A DNA stretch of 13,431 nucleotides. It comes from Solobacterium sp. (lineage in GTDB: Bacteria; Bacillota_I; Bacilli_A; Erysipelotrichales; Erysipelotrichaceae). Below, piece by piece: positions 7,243 through 12,857 of the stretch (the first letter of the stretch is position 1; every line of letters starts with the position of its first letter). Under the pieces are notes generated by a model, which was not told the DNA's origin, did no database searches, and worked only from the letters and a program-made list of their open reading frames with translations. Made by a program: the position numbers and the translations under genes. The stretch spans positions 1 through 13,431 of the forward strand of contig JAEEPV010000053.1 in the NCBI GenBank assembly GCA_016284975.1, in the 5' to 3' direction.

Positions 7243-7605
7243 TTATTTTAAGTATTTTAAATATTCTCTGTTAATCCACTCCATCAGAAGATTAACGATT
7301 TTCTCCTGCTGCAAAGGGGTCAGTTCTTTCTGTTTCGGGACCCGGTACCATTTATTAAGACATCCTCTGCAGCAGCACGCACAGGCATGCTGGGCCAGAA
7401 ATACCGGGTGTCCTTTCATCGGTGTCTGCTTTCCGTCTTTTTCCGGTTCGGCAGGCGCAAGCCGTTCCCGCACAAAATCCTCACAATGCCGGCGGATCGT
7501 ATCCATACCTTTTTCATCTATGTATTTAATATCCCTTTCTTTCAAATGAAAGGACGTGCGGAATTTCGAACGGGACAGTCGTTCCAGCGCTTCATCGATT
7601 GTCAT
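7243..7605 (-). CDS. DUF4186 family protein, cysteine-rich
   Basis: A 120-residue cytosolic protein recognised as DUF4186 by the N-terminal S-R-S-K-F-R-T-S-F-H-L-K-E-R-D segment (11-25), D-G-K-Q-T-P-M-K-G-H-P-V-F (57-69) and the A-Q-H-A-C-A-C-C-C-R-G-C-L core (71-83). The core offers His73, Cys75, Cys77, Cys78, Cys79 and Cys82, which could bind a metal or cluster, but no function is established for the family. The C-terminus is helical (about 98-118). GGAGGG lies just before ATG 7605. It has its own terminator before the potassium operon, so a functional link with that operon is not implied. It diverges from tRNA-His. Confidence 0.85.
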   Translation of the reverse strand: MTIDEALERLSRSKFRTSFHLKERDIKYIDEKGMDTIRRHCEDFVRERLAPAEPEKDGKQTPMKGHPVFLAQHACACCCRGCLNKWYRVPKQKELTPLQQEKIVNLLMEWINREYLKYLK

Positions 7606-7648
7606 TTTACCCTCCGTTTAGACTCTACCAAACTTTTCGTTCAAATGC

Positions 7649-7677
7649 TTGCGATACGATATCGTTTGTTTTATAAT
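7649..7677 (+). promoter_or_regulatory. Promoter of tRNA-His
   Basis: TTGCGA (7649-7654, 4 of 6 matches to TTGACA) and a perfect TATAAT (7672-7677) are separated by 17 bases. Transcription would start about 7 bases later, near 7684, leaving a leader of about 8 bases before the mature tRNA at 7692. Confidence 0.85.
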
Positions 7678-7691
7678 CGAGAATGCTTCAC

Positions 7692-7766
7692 GGCGGCTGT
7701 GGTGAAGTTGGTCAACACACTGGATTGTGGCTCCAGCATTCGAGGGTTCGAGTCCCTTCAGCCGCC
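7692..7766 (+). tRNA. tRNA-His (anticodon GUG)
   Basis: A full cloverleaf can be drawn. The acceptor GGCGGCTG (7692-7699) pairs with CAGCCGCC (7759-7766), including the extra G-1:C73 pair that identifies tRNA-His. The anticodon stem CTGGA/TCCAG encloses the loop TTGTGGC with anticodon GTG. The T arm is GAGGG-TTCGAGT-CCCTT. The CCA end is not fully encoded (CGT follows C73), so it would be added after transcription. It has its own promoter and terminator, so it is a monocistronic unit. Confidence 0.97.
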
Positions 7767-7779
7767 CGTTGAGAATGAG

Positions 7780-7808
7780 AACCGCATAAAATGCGGTTTT
7801 TTGTTTTT
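7780..7808 (+). terminator. Intrinsic terminator of tRNA-His
   Basis: AACCGCAT (7780-7787) and ATGCGGTT (7791-7798) form an 8-bp stem with an AAA loop, followed by a T-rich run to about 7808. It lies 14 bases after the tRNA end. Confidence 0.9.
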
Positions 7809-7993
7809 CAGGCCGCTTTATCGCGAAGAACTGTAAGAAGATCCCTCCAAACCTTCCCTGATCGTCATTTCCCATGAGGTTTTTGTGAACGTCACAGAAT
7901 GTATCATAACAACAAAAAATTGTTTTATATGAACTCACAAGAAGTTCGTTTGCCTGAAAAGCGAGCGGAACCAGGAAAGGAGAACTCTGAAAA

Positions 7994-8170
7994 ATGCCTG
8001 TTATCTATAATTCCAATAATTGCATCGCCTGCGGAATATGTGTAAATTCCTGCCCGACAGGTGCAATCCAGCTTGTGAACAACAAAATCCGTATTGATCA
8101 GGACAGATGTGCTGATTGCGGTGAATGCGATTCTTTCAGAAACACTGTCTTACAATTGGATTCTTCTTAA
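7994..8170 (+). CDS. Small ferredoxin-like 4Fe-4S protein with an incomplete second motif
   Basis: A 58-residue protein in the size range of clostridial 2[4Fe-4S] ferredoxins, which carry electrons in anaerobic metabolism. The first motif is complete: C10-x-x-C13-x-x-C16-x-x-x-C20-P. The second has C39-x-x-C42-x-x-C45, but Arg49 replaces the expected fourth cysteine and no Pro follows. In this fold the last cysteine of each motif ligates the opposite cluster, so the cluster held by C10/C13/C16 would lack a cysteine ligand. It could be a [3Fe-4S] cluster, have a non-cysteine ligand, or be absent. AAAGGAG (7976-7982) supports ATG 7994. The gene is 78 bases before the diguanylate cyclase with no terminator between, so co-transcription is possible. 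Confidence 0.85.
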   Translation: MPVIYNSNNCIACGICVNSCPTGAIQLVNNKIRIDQDRCADCGECDSFRNTVLQLDSS

Positions 8171-8205
8171 CAGATTGGATCCGGGCTTATCATTCGTGTA
8201 TGTGG

Positions 8206-8227
8206 TAGTATTTACTATAGTTATAAT
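8206..8227 (+). promoter_or_regulatory. Possible promoter and palindrome before the diguanylate cyclase gene
   Basis: TATAAT (8222-8227) is a perfect -10 hexamer, but no clear -35 lies 16-18 bases upstream. Just upstream is the palindrome TAGTA-TT-TACTA (8206-8217), which would fall in the spacer and could be an operator. Low confidence, because the region is generally AT-rich. Confidence 0.35.
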
Positions 8228-8248
8228 GAAAAAGAGGTTTTTTTATTA

Positions 8249-9715
8249 ATGAAGTTTTCACTTAAGCACAAGGTAGTTCTGATAATCATTGCGATCACCC
8301 TGGTTCTGAGCGCAATCTTGATTACCGTCAGCGTACGATTCGTTTCGAATATCATTCGAAACAATTTTGAAAGAGAAGCCACGAATCTGTCCCGTACAGC
8401 AGCTACTGTCGTGGATGCTGACGCTGTTGAAAAACTGCGGGATGCAACAGAAAAAATATATGATTCGATTGCCGAGGACAAACGTGTCTCGAGCGATGAA
8501 TGGGGCTCAGACGGCTTCTATGATTATCTGTCCAATTTTGAATCGCTCGTCGATACGAAAGAATATAAGACGATCTATAACCAGATCAAGAAAATCCAGG
8601 ATGTGAACGATGTCGACTGCATCTATGTTGTATTTGTAGAGAATAAATCGGCAAAATTTGTCTATCTGGTTGACGCAGCTGAGGAGGATCCATGCCCAAT
8701 CGGCTGTTTTGATCCCCTCTACGAAGAGAACCAGAGACTCCTGGAAGATCCGACGATTGGATTCCCGACATATACAACGAATACAGAAGAATACGGTTAT
8801 CTGACTACATCCGGAACGCCAATCTACAATAACGCGGGAAAAGTGGTTGGATACGCAATGGCAGATGTTTCCATGGAATATATTGCTTCTGCACGCAACA
8901 GTATGCTTACGATTCTTCTGGGACTGCAGGCCCTGGTTATCGCACTGGTTATTGTTATTTCGATTATGCTGGTAAACCGTACGGTAATTCAGCCGGTCAA
9001 TCAGCTTTCACAGGCTGCCAGGGATTATCAAAATGACGAAGACCTGGCAAATCACAGCCACTTCAAGGAACTCGATATACATACAAATGATGAGATCGAA
9101 GATCTGTCCGAATCGATGAAGAAGATGGAGCACGACCTGAACGACAAAGTTGCAAATCTTCTTAAGACAACCAGCGAGCTTGACGCATCGCGTATGGAAG
9201 TCAGCAAGATGAGTGAGATTGCCATGAGAGACGCTCTGACAGGAGTCCGCAACAAGCGTGCCTACGATAATGACATGCAGGTACTGGAGCAGTCTTTGAA
9301 TGATGGCTCTGACGACGCCTCTGATTTCGGACTTGCGGTCATCGATCTGAACAATCTGAAACATATCAACGATACCTACGGTCATGAGAAAGGCGACTTG
9401 GCCATAAAGAAACTATCCAGCATTGTCTGCTCGGTATTCGCACATTCACCTGTCTATCGAATCGGCGGTGATGAATTCACCGTAATCCTGAAAGGACAGG
9501 ATCTGAACAACGTCGAAAAACTGATGAATCGTTTCAACGATTCTCTGCTGGATCCGGAACAGAATGACGGCCTTGCCCCATGGGAAAAAGTCACTGCGGC
9601 CATTGGTTATGCGGTATTTGATTCCGACAAGGACGAAACCCCAAGCGGTACTTTCCGCCGGGCCGACAGAGAGATGTATCTTCAGAAACAGAAAACGAAA
9701 ACAAACCATTCATAG
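8249..9715 (+). CDS. Membrane diguanylate cyclase with extracellular sensor, HAMP and GGDEF domains
   Basis: A 488-residue protein predicted to make c-di-GMP from two GTP. It has a membrane helix at about 9-31, an extracellular Cache-like sensor region (about 35-215, containing two cysteines at 149 and 153), a second membrane helix at about 219-243, a HAMP linker (about 244-298), a short coiled coil, and a GGDEF domain from about 322. The domain begins with the usual D-A-L-T-G-V-R-N-K-R (328-337), has D-L-N-N-L-K-H-I-N-D (366-375), and an intact G-G-D-E-F (406-410). The product-inhibition I-site RxxD expected 9 to 6 residues before GGDEF is absent (F397, S400), so feedback inhibition through that site is unlikely. 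AGAGG (8233-8237) lies 11 bases before ATG 8249. A terminator follows about 95 bases after the stop. Confidence 0.93.
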   Translation: MKFSLKHKVVLIIIAITLVLSAILITVSVRFVSNIIRNNFEREATNLSRTAATVVDADAVEKLRDATEKIYDSIAEDKRVSSDEWGSDGFYDYLSNFESLVDTKEYKTIYNQIKKIQDVNDVDCIYVVFVENKSAKFVYLVDAAEEDPCPIGCFDPLYEENQRLLEDPTIGFPTYTTNTEEYGYLTTSGTPIYNNAGKVVGYAMADVSMEYIASARNSMLTILLGLQALVIALVIVISIMLVNRTVIQPVNQLSQAARDYQNDEDLANHSHFKELDIHTNDEIEDLSESMKKMEHDLNDKVANLLKTTSELDASRMEVSKMSEIAMRDALTGVRNKRAYDNDMQVLEQSLNDGSDDASDFGLAVIDLNNLKHINDTYGHEKGDLAIKKLSSIVCSVFAHSPVYRIGGDEFTVILKGQDLNNVEKLMNRFNDSLLDPEQNDGLAPWEKVTAAIGYAVFDSDKDETPSGTFRRADREMYLQKQKTKTNHS

Positions 9716-9810
9716 TTAAACATCTGCGGTTTTGCTGCCGAACTTCTTTCTGGATTCCTGGTGCACATCATTCATTTCGGATTTGAAAAATCATATGCAC
9801 ATAAAATAAT

Positions 9811-9847
9811 GGCTGAGGTTTTTTTGCTCCCTCAGCCTTTTCTTTTG
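9811..9847 (+). terminator. Intrinsic terminator after the diguanylate cyclase gene
   Basis: GGCTGAGG (9811-9818) and CCTCAGCC (9830-9837) form an 8-bp GC-rich stem with an 11-base, T-rich loop, followed by a T-rich run to about 9847. On the other strand it is followed by an A/T stretch and could also stop transcription of the double-glycine peptide gene. The rest of 9716-9910 shows no gene. Confidence 0.85.
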
Positions 9848-9910
9848 TTACGTATTCCTGTTTGGAAATCACTTGAGCAAAAAGAATGCAGATAGTGTAA
9901 ACTCGTCCGA

Positions 9911-10186
9911 TTATTCTGCTTCTTTGACTGGCTCCGGCAGAGAATTATAGTACTCTATCGTATACTCGTAGAGAACATCCGCTCCTTCCAGACCAGCCAT
10001 CTTTCCGGTTTCATCATAAAACGGATACAGGTAATCTGCACATGCGGGCAGGCACAGTGCAATCCGCTGAACCTCGCCCAGGCTCATCCCCTTCTCCTTG
10101 CTGGTACGGATAAACTCCTCCAGTTTATCCACATTCCGCAGGCCGCCAGATACCTTGGTCATTTCTTCATCATTGATTTTGTTCAT
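9911..10186 (-). CDS. Double-glycine leader peptide (bacteriocin- or pheromone-like precursor)
   Basis: A 91-residue acidic protein whose first 15 residues look like a double-glycine secretion leader: an acidic helix N-D-E-E-M-T-K-V-S-G-G with GG at 14-15. This is the cleavage signature used by C39-peptidase ABC exporters. The predicted mature part (about 76 residues) is acidic, has two cysteines in C-L-P-A-C (45-49), and has an aromatic-rich stretch (Y-L-Y-P-F-Y, then Y-E-Y-T-I-E-Y-Y). It is not a hydrophobic, glycine-rich class II bacteriocin, so the activity is unknown. GAGGTGA lies 5 bases before ATG 10186. No exporter, immunity protein or modification enzyme is in the window. It has its own promoter, divergent from the cysteine synthase gene. 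Confidence 0.75.
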   Translation of the reverse strand: MNKINDEEMTKVSGGLRNVDKLEEFIRTSKEKGMSLGEVQRIALCLPACADYLYPFYDETGKMAGLEGADVLYEYTIEYYNSLPEPVKEAE

Positions 10187-10245
10187 CTTCCTTCACCTCA
10201 TATTTATGTACGACTGTAAAGCCGTTTTTCCATACCAGTCTGATT

Positions 10246-10274
10246 TTTATACTCTTTTTGTCGGGAACAGACAA
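10246..10274 (-). promoter_or_regulatory. Promoter of the double-glycine peptide gene
   Basis: On the - strand TTGTCT (10274-10269) and TATAAA (10251-10246) are separated by exactly 17 bases. Transcription would begin near 10239, giving a leader of about 52 bases before ATG 10186. Confidence 0.7.
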
Positions 10275-10275
10275 A
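10257..10275. promoter_or_regulatory. Candidate operator overlapping the -35 element
   Basis: TTTGTC (10257-10262) and GACAAA (10270-10275) form a perfect 6-bp inverted repeat with a 7-base spacer. The right arm contains most of the -35 hexamer of the double-glycine peptide promoter, and the site runs into the -35/-10 spacer. A repressor bound here would block that promoter. The regulator is unknown. Confidence 0.45.
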
Positions 10276-10336
10276 TGCTTTGCGATATGTCCTTAAAAAC
10301 GAAACAAGTAATTGCAGCCGCATCGAACTCATCTGA

Positions 10337-10367
10337 CTGACGAAAACTACATTGAAAGTGGTATGAT
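10337..10367 (+). promoter_or_regulatory. Extended -10 promoter of the cysteine synthase-family gene
   Basis: TATGAT (10362-10367) is preceded by TGG at 10359-10361, an extended -10 element. A partial -35 (CTGACG, 10337-10342) lies 19 bases upstream. Transcription would start near 10374, giving a leader of about 27 bases. The leader is too short for a riboswitch or T-box. Confidence 0.6.
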
Positions 10368-10400
10368 TTCCATTGCAGGAATTAAAGAGGAATTATCAGA

Positions 10401-11330
10401 ATGGTTTACAACAACATCTTGGAAGCGATTGGGAATACGCCTATGATCCGGCTGAATCATATGCCGGAAGCAGACAGTGCAGAAGTGTTTGTGAAAATGG
10501 AAGCGCTGAATGTCGGAGGATCTATCAAAACCCGTACTGCATACAACATGATCGCAGAAGCTGAAAAATCCGGACTAATCCACCCGGATACCGTAATCGT
10601 GGAACCCACCAGCGGAAATCAGGGAATCGGACTGGCATTGGTCGGTGCTGTTCGCGGCTATCATACAATCATTATCATGCCCGATTCGGTCAGTGTGGAG
10701 CGTCGGAAACTGGTCTGCCATTATGGCGCCGAAGTCATCCTGATTCATGATGACGGAGATATCGGCAAGTGTATGGACGAATGTCTGCAGACAGCTCTGC
10801 GCATGCAGAAAGAGAATCCAAAGGTATTTGTACCACAGCAGTTCACCAATCCGGACAACAAATACGCACACACCAAATACACCGCAAAAGAAATACTGGA
10901 ACAGGTAAATGGTCCGATTGACGGCTTCTGCAGCGGAATCGGTACCGGCGGTACGATTACCGGAATCGGAGAAGTTCTGAAGGAAGCCAATCCGAATATT
11001 GAAATCTGGGCAGTCGAACCGGAAAATGCGGCAATCCTTGCCGGAGGCAATATCGGTACGCATCTTCAGATGGGTATTGGAGACGGTATTATTCCCGATA
11101 TTCTGAACCGGGATATCTATAGTGACATCTGCATCGTTTCCGATGAAGATGCACTGGAATCCTCACGCAGACTTGCGAAAGAAGAAGGTCTTCTGTGCGG
11201 AATCTCAAGCGGCACCAATGTTGCGGCAGCGCTTCGCCTTGCGAAAAAGCTGGGTCCGGGGAAAACGGTGGTCACGGTACTGCCGGATACGGCAGAACGT
11301 TATTTCTCCACACCGCTGTTTGATGACTGA
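10401..11330 (+). CDS. cysK: PLP-dependent cysteine synthase family enzyme
   Basis: A 309-residue fold-type II PLP enzyme of the O-acetylserine sulfhydrylase/cystathionine beta-synthase group, the usual CysK length. The PLP lysine is Lys43 in G-G-S-I-K-T-R, the phosphate-binding loop is G-T-G-G-T (181-185), and the PLP-nitrogen serine lies in G-I-S-S-G-T-N (267-273). Two motif positions differ from standard CysK: the substrate loop is T-S-G-N-Q-G (70-75) instead of T-S-G-N-T-G, and Thr44 replaces the usual Asp after the PLP lysine (K-D-R). These suggest a separate subfamily whose substrate may not be O-acetylserine. AGAGGA (10386-10391) is 9 bases before ATG 10401. It is monocistronic, with its own promoter and terminator; no other sulfur gene is nearby. 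Confidence 0.85.
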   Translation: MVYNNILEAIGNTPMIRLNHMPEADSAEVFVKMEALNVGGSIKTRTAYNMIAEAEKSGLIHPDTVIVEPTSGNQGIGLALVGAVRGYHTIIIMPDSVSVERRKLVCHYGAEVILIHDDGDIGKCMDECLQTALRMQKENPKVFVPQQFTNPDNKYAHTKYTAKEILEQVNGPIDGFCSGIGTGGTITGIGEVLKEANPNIEIWAVEPENAAILAGGNIGTHLQMGIGDGIIPDILNRDIYSDICIVSDEDALESSRRLAKEEGLLCGISSGTNVAAALRLAKKLGPGKTVVTVLPDTAERYFSTPLFDD

Positions 11331-11338
11331 ATGACTGA

Positions 11339-11362
11339 GGAAGAGAAACTCTTCCTTTTTTT
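11339..11362 (+). terminator. Intrinsic terminator of the cysteine synthase-family gene
   Basis: GGAAGAG (11339-11345) and CTCTTCC (11349-11355) form a 7-bp stem with an AAA loop, followed by seven T bases. It begins 9 bases after the stop codon. Confidence 0.9.
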
Positions 11363-11365
11363 AGT

Positions 11366-11394
11366 CAAAGAAAAACCGCAGCTTTGTGCGGTTT
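11366..11394 (-). terminator. Intrinsic terminator of the PHP-pyrR operon
   Basis: AAACCGCA (11373-11380) and TGCGGTTT (11387-11394) form an 8-bp stem with a 6-base loop. Read on the - strand it ends in a T-rich run (11375 down to 11367) and starts 5 bases after the pyrR stop. Together with the adjacent + strand terminator it insulates the two convergent units. Confidence 0.85.
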
Positions 11395-11399
11395 GAGAA

Positions 11400-11936
11400 T
11401 CAAAGTTCGTACAGATCTGCGCCGGTCTCTCCGTCGATCGATCCGATTTTGACAGCTACCAGTTCATTTCTCGAGGTCGGAATATTCTTACCGACATAAT
11501 CCGGCCGGATCGGCAGTTCCCGATGGCCTCTGTCAATCAGGACTGCCAGCTGAATCGCTTTCGGTCTTCCGAAGGAAAATACTGCCTCAATTGCTGCCCG
11601 TACGGTACGTCCGGTAAACAGTACATCATCAATCAGAACAACCGTATAATCCGAAAGCGTCACCGGTATACTGCAGCCGGTCGTTTCCGGTGTTTCGCTG
11701 ATTTCAGTCAGATCATCCCGGTAAAGTGAGATATCCACATGTCCAACCGGAACATCGACTCCCTCAAACTTCAGAATATTGTCATGGATCATCTGGGCCA
11801 TCGGAATCCCGCGCCGCTTGATACCAAGAAGGCAGATTCCTTCTGCGCCATTATTCTTCTCAATAATCTCATGTGCGATTCGTGCCAGAGACCGCTCCAG
11901 CTGTGTCTCTGTCATTACATTTGCTTTGTATTTCAT
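11400..11936 (-). CDS. pyrR: PyrR: pyrimidine operon attenuator / uracil phosphoribosyltransferase
   Basis: A 178-residue PRTase-fold protein, typical PyrR length. The PRPP-binding loop V-L-I-D-D-V-L-F-T-G-R-T (100-111) is diagnostic. Other conserved parts are L-G-I-K-R-R-G (37-43), D-I-S-L-Y-R-D-D (68-75) and the L-I-D-R-G-H-R-E-L-P-I hood segment (133-143). In Bacillus PyrR binds UMP/UTP and pyr mRNA leaders to cause attenuation, with a minor UPRTase activity. No pyr biosynthetic gene or recognisable PyrR-binding leader is in the window, so it must act on distant transcripts. AAAGGA overlaps the stop codon of the upstream PHP gene, with 11 bases between the two genes, so they are co-transcribed. 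Confidence 0.95.
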   Translation of the reverse strand: MKYKANVMTETQLERSLARIAHEIIEKNNGAEGICLLGIKRRGIPMAQMIHDNILKFEGVDVPVGHVDISLYRDDLTEISETPETTGCSIPVTLSDYTVVLIDDVLFTGRTVRAAIEAVFSFGRPKAIQLAVLIDRGHRELPIRPDYVGKNIPTSRNELVAVKIGSIDGETGADLYEL

Positions 11937-11947
11937 AAGTTTGTCCT

Positions 11948-12673
11948 TTAATTGTCTGCTGTTTTCTGCCCGAGCAGAAATGACGTGAGTTTTTCCTTAT
12001 CCGTATTCAGGACCAGTTCTTCCGGAAAGCCCATGCTGTCCAGCAGTTCTTCCGCAAGATCGAACCGTCCGACCCAGCTCGGATCATGCGCATCCGAGTT
12101 TACAATAATCGGAACACCCATCTTTACACACAGATCCAGCATCACCCGATAGTTTTCATAACAGTTAATACGCCTGTCCTTCTTCACCAGCGAACTGTTA
12201 TTGACTTCCAAGGCAGTAGAGGTTTCCTTGGCGGCCGTTACCAGCCTTTCGTAATCCAGCGGTGTATGATCATCATCCGGATGAGAAACAAACTTTACTT
12301 TTTCGTGACGTATACAGGAAATCAGATTATCCGTATTCTTTTCTTTTCCGGCATCCTGATAACACAATCCGTGAATACCCGCAATCGCATAATCCAGCTT
12401 CTGAATAAACCGTTCCTCAAGTGACAGTGTACCGTCGTTCATCACATTGATCTCACAGCCATGAAGTATTTCGACCCCATACAGATTTCTCGGCACTACC
12501 TTCAGATTGCCATAATAAAACGGATCTACGGTACCGGGAATTCCCGGTGCATGTTCGGTTATGCCGATCATCTGCAGATTCTTTTCAGATGCGGCCATTG
12601 CCATCTCCCGTATGGTTCCGTAGGCATGACCGCTGGCAATCGTATGCATATGCATGTCTGCAATCAGTTTCAT
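11948..12673 (-). CDS. PHP-domain metal-dependent phosphatase/hydrolase (YcdX-like)
   Basis: A 241-residue protein of the PHP superfamily closest to the YcdX-type stand-alone phosphatases, which use a trinuclear metal site. Numbering from ATG 12673, the ligands are visible as D-M-H8-M-H10, T-E-H41, C-E74, I-H101, S-H131-P and S-D194-A-H196. The natural substrate is unknown. An in-frame GTG at 12685 would add four residues (MFST). It is less likely because the GGAG at 12688-12691 is only 2 bases from it, and because a -10 (12697-12692) would start transcription at about that GTG. ATG 12673 has no well-spaced ribosome binding site either, so it may be translated from a very short leader. Co-transcribed with pyrR. 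Confidence 0.87.
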   Translation of the reverse strand: MKLIADMHMHTIASGHAYGTIREMAMAASEKNLQMIGITEHAPGIPGTVDPFYYGNLKVVPRNLYGVEILHGCEINVMNDGTLSLEERFIQKLDYAIAGIHGLCYQDAGKEKNTDNLISCIRHEKVKFVSHPDDDHTPLDYERLVTAAKETSTALEVNNSSLVKKDRRINCYENYRVMLDLCVKMGVPIIVNSDAHDPSWVGRFDLAEELLDSMGFPEELVLNTDKEKLTSFLLGQKTADN

Positions 12674-12691
12674 AGTTGAAAACACGTCTCC

Positions 12692-12735
12692 ATTATACTC
12701 ATATTATTCTGTTTCTGTTATTCCCGTTCAGAAAC
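12692..12735. promoter_or_regulatory. -10 element of the PHP-pyrR operon and upstream inverted repeat
   Basis: On the - strand a perfect TATAAT lies at 12697-12692, without a good -35. Around the -35 position and upstream is the inverted repeat GTTTCTG (12711-12717) / CAGAAAC (12729-12735), 7-bp arms with an 11-base spacer. This could be an operator or activator site for the PHP-pyrR operon. Confidence 0.4.
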
Positions 12736-12794
12736 CGATTCTGCTGTTGAATTCCATCCCGATTCCTACTTTGTACGTACTGATTTCCATGGAA

Positions 12795-12823
12795 TTTACC
12801 ATCAAATGGCAGAAAAACATGAT
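12795..12823 (+). promoter_or_regulatory. Possible thrH promoter
   Basis: TTTACC (12795-12800) and CATGAT (12818-12823) are separated by 17 bases, each matching 4 of 6 consensus bases. Transcription would start near 12830, about 28 bases before the thrH ATG. Moderate to low confidence. Confidence 0.4.
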
Positions 12824-12857
12824 ACGCTTATCACATCGAAAGAAACGGGGGTCGAAT

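Noticed and set aside
7692..7766. tRNA-His as an integration site for a mobile element
   Set aside because: No integrase, no direct repeat of the tRNA 3' end and no change in gene character downstream were seen.
7618..7938. Open frame on the - strand across the tRNA
   Set aside because: It runs through tRNA-His, its promoter and its terminator, and has no family resemblance.
7931..7947. GAACT-N7-AGTTC inverted repeat upstream of the ferredoxin
   Set aside because: Only 5-bp arms in an A/T-rich stretch, with no aligned promoter elements; expected by chance at this length.
9783..9810. TTGAAA-N16-AATAAT as a promoter of a small RNA
   Set aside because: It would start inside the terminator hairpin at 9811-9837, leaving no transcript. 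The match reflects A/T richness before a terminator.
10275..10400. T-box or SAM riboswitch before the cysteine synthase-family gene
   Set aside because: The extended -10 promoter leaves only about 27 bases of leader, and no T-box or SAM-box motif was found.
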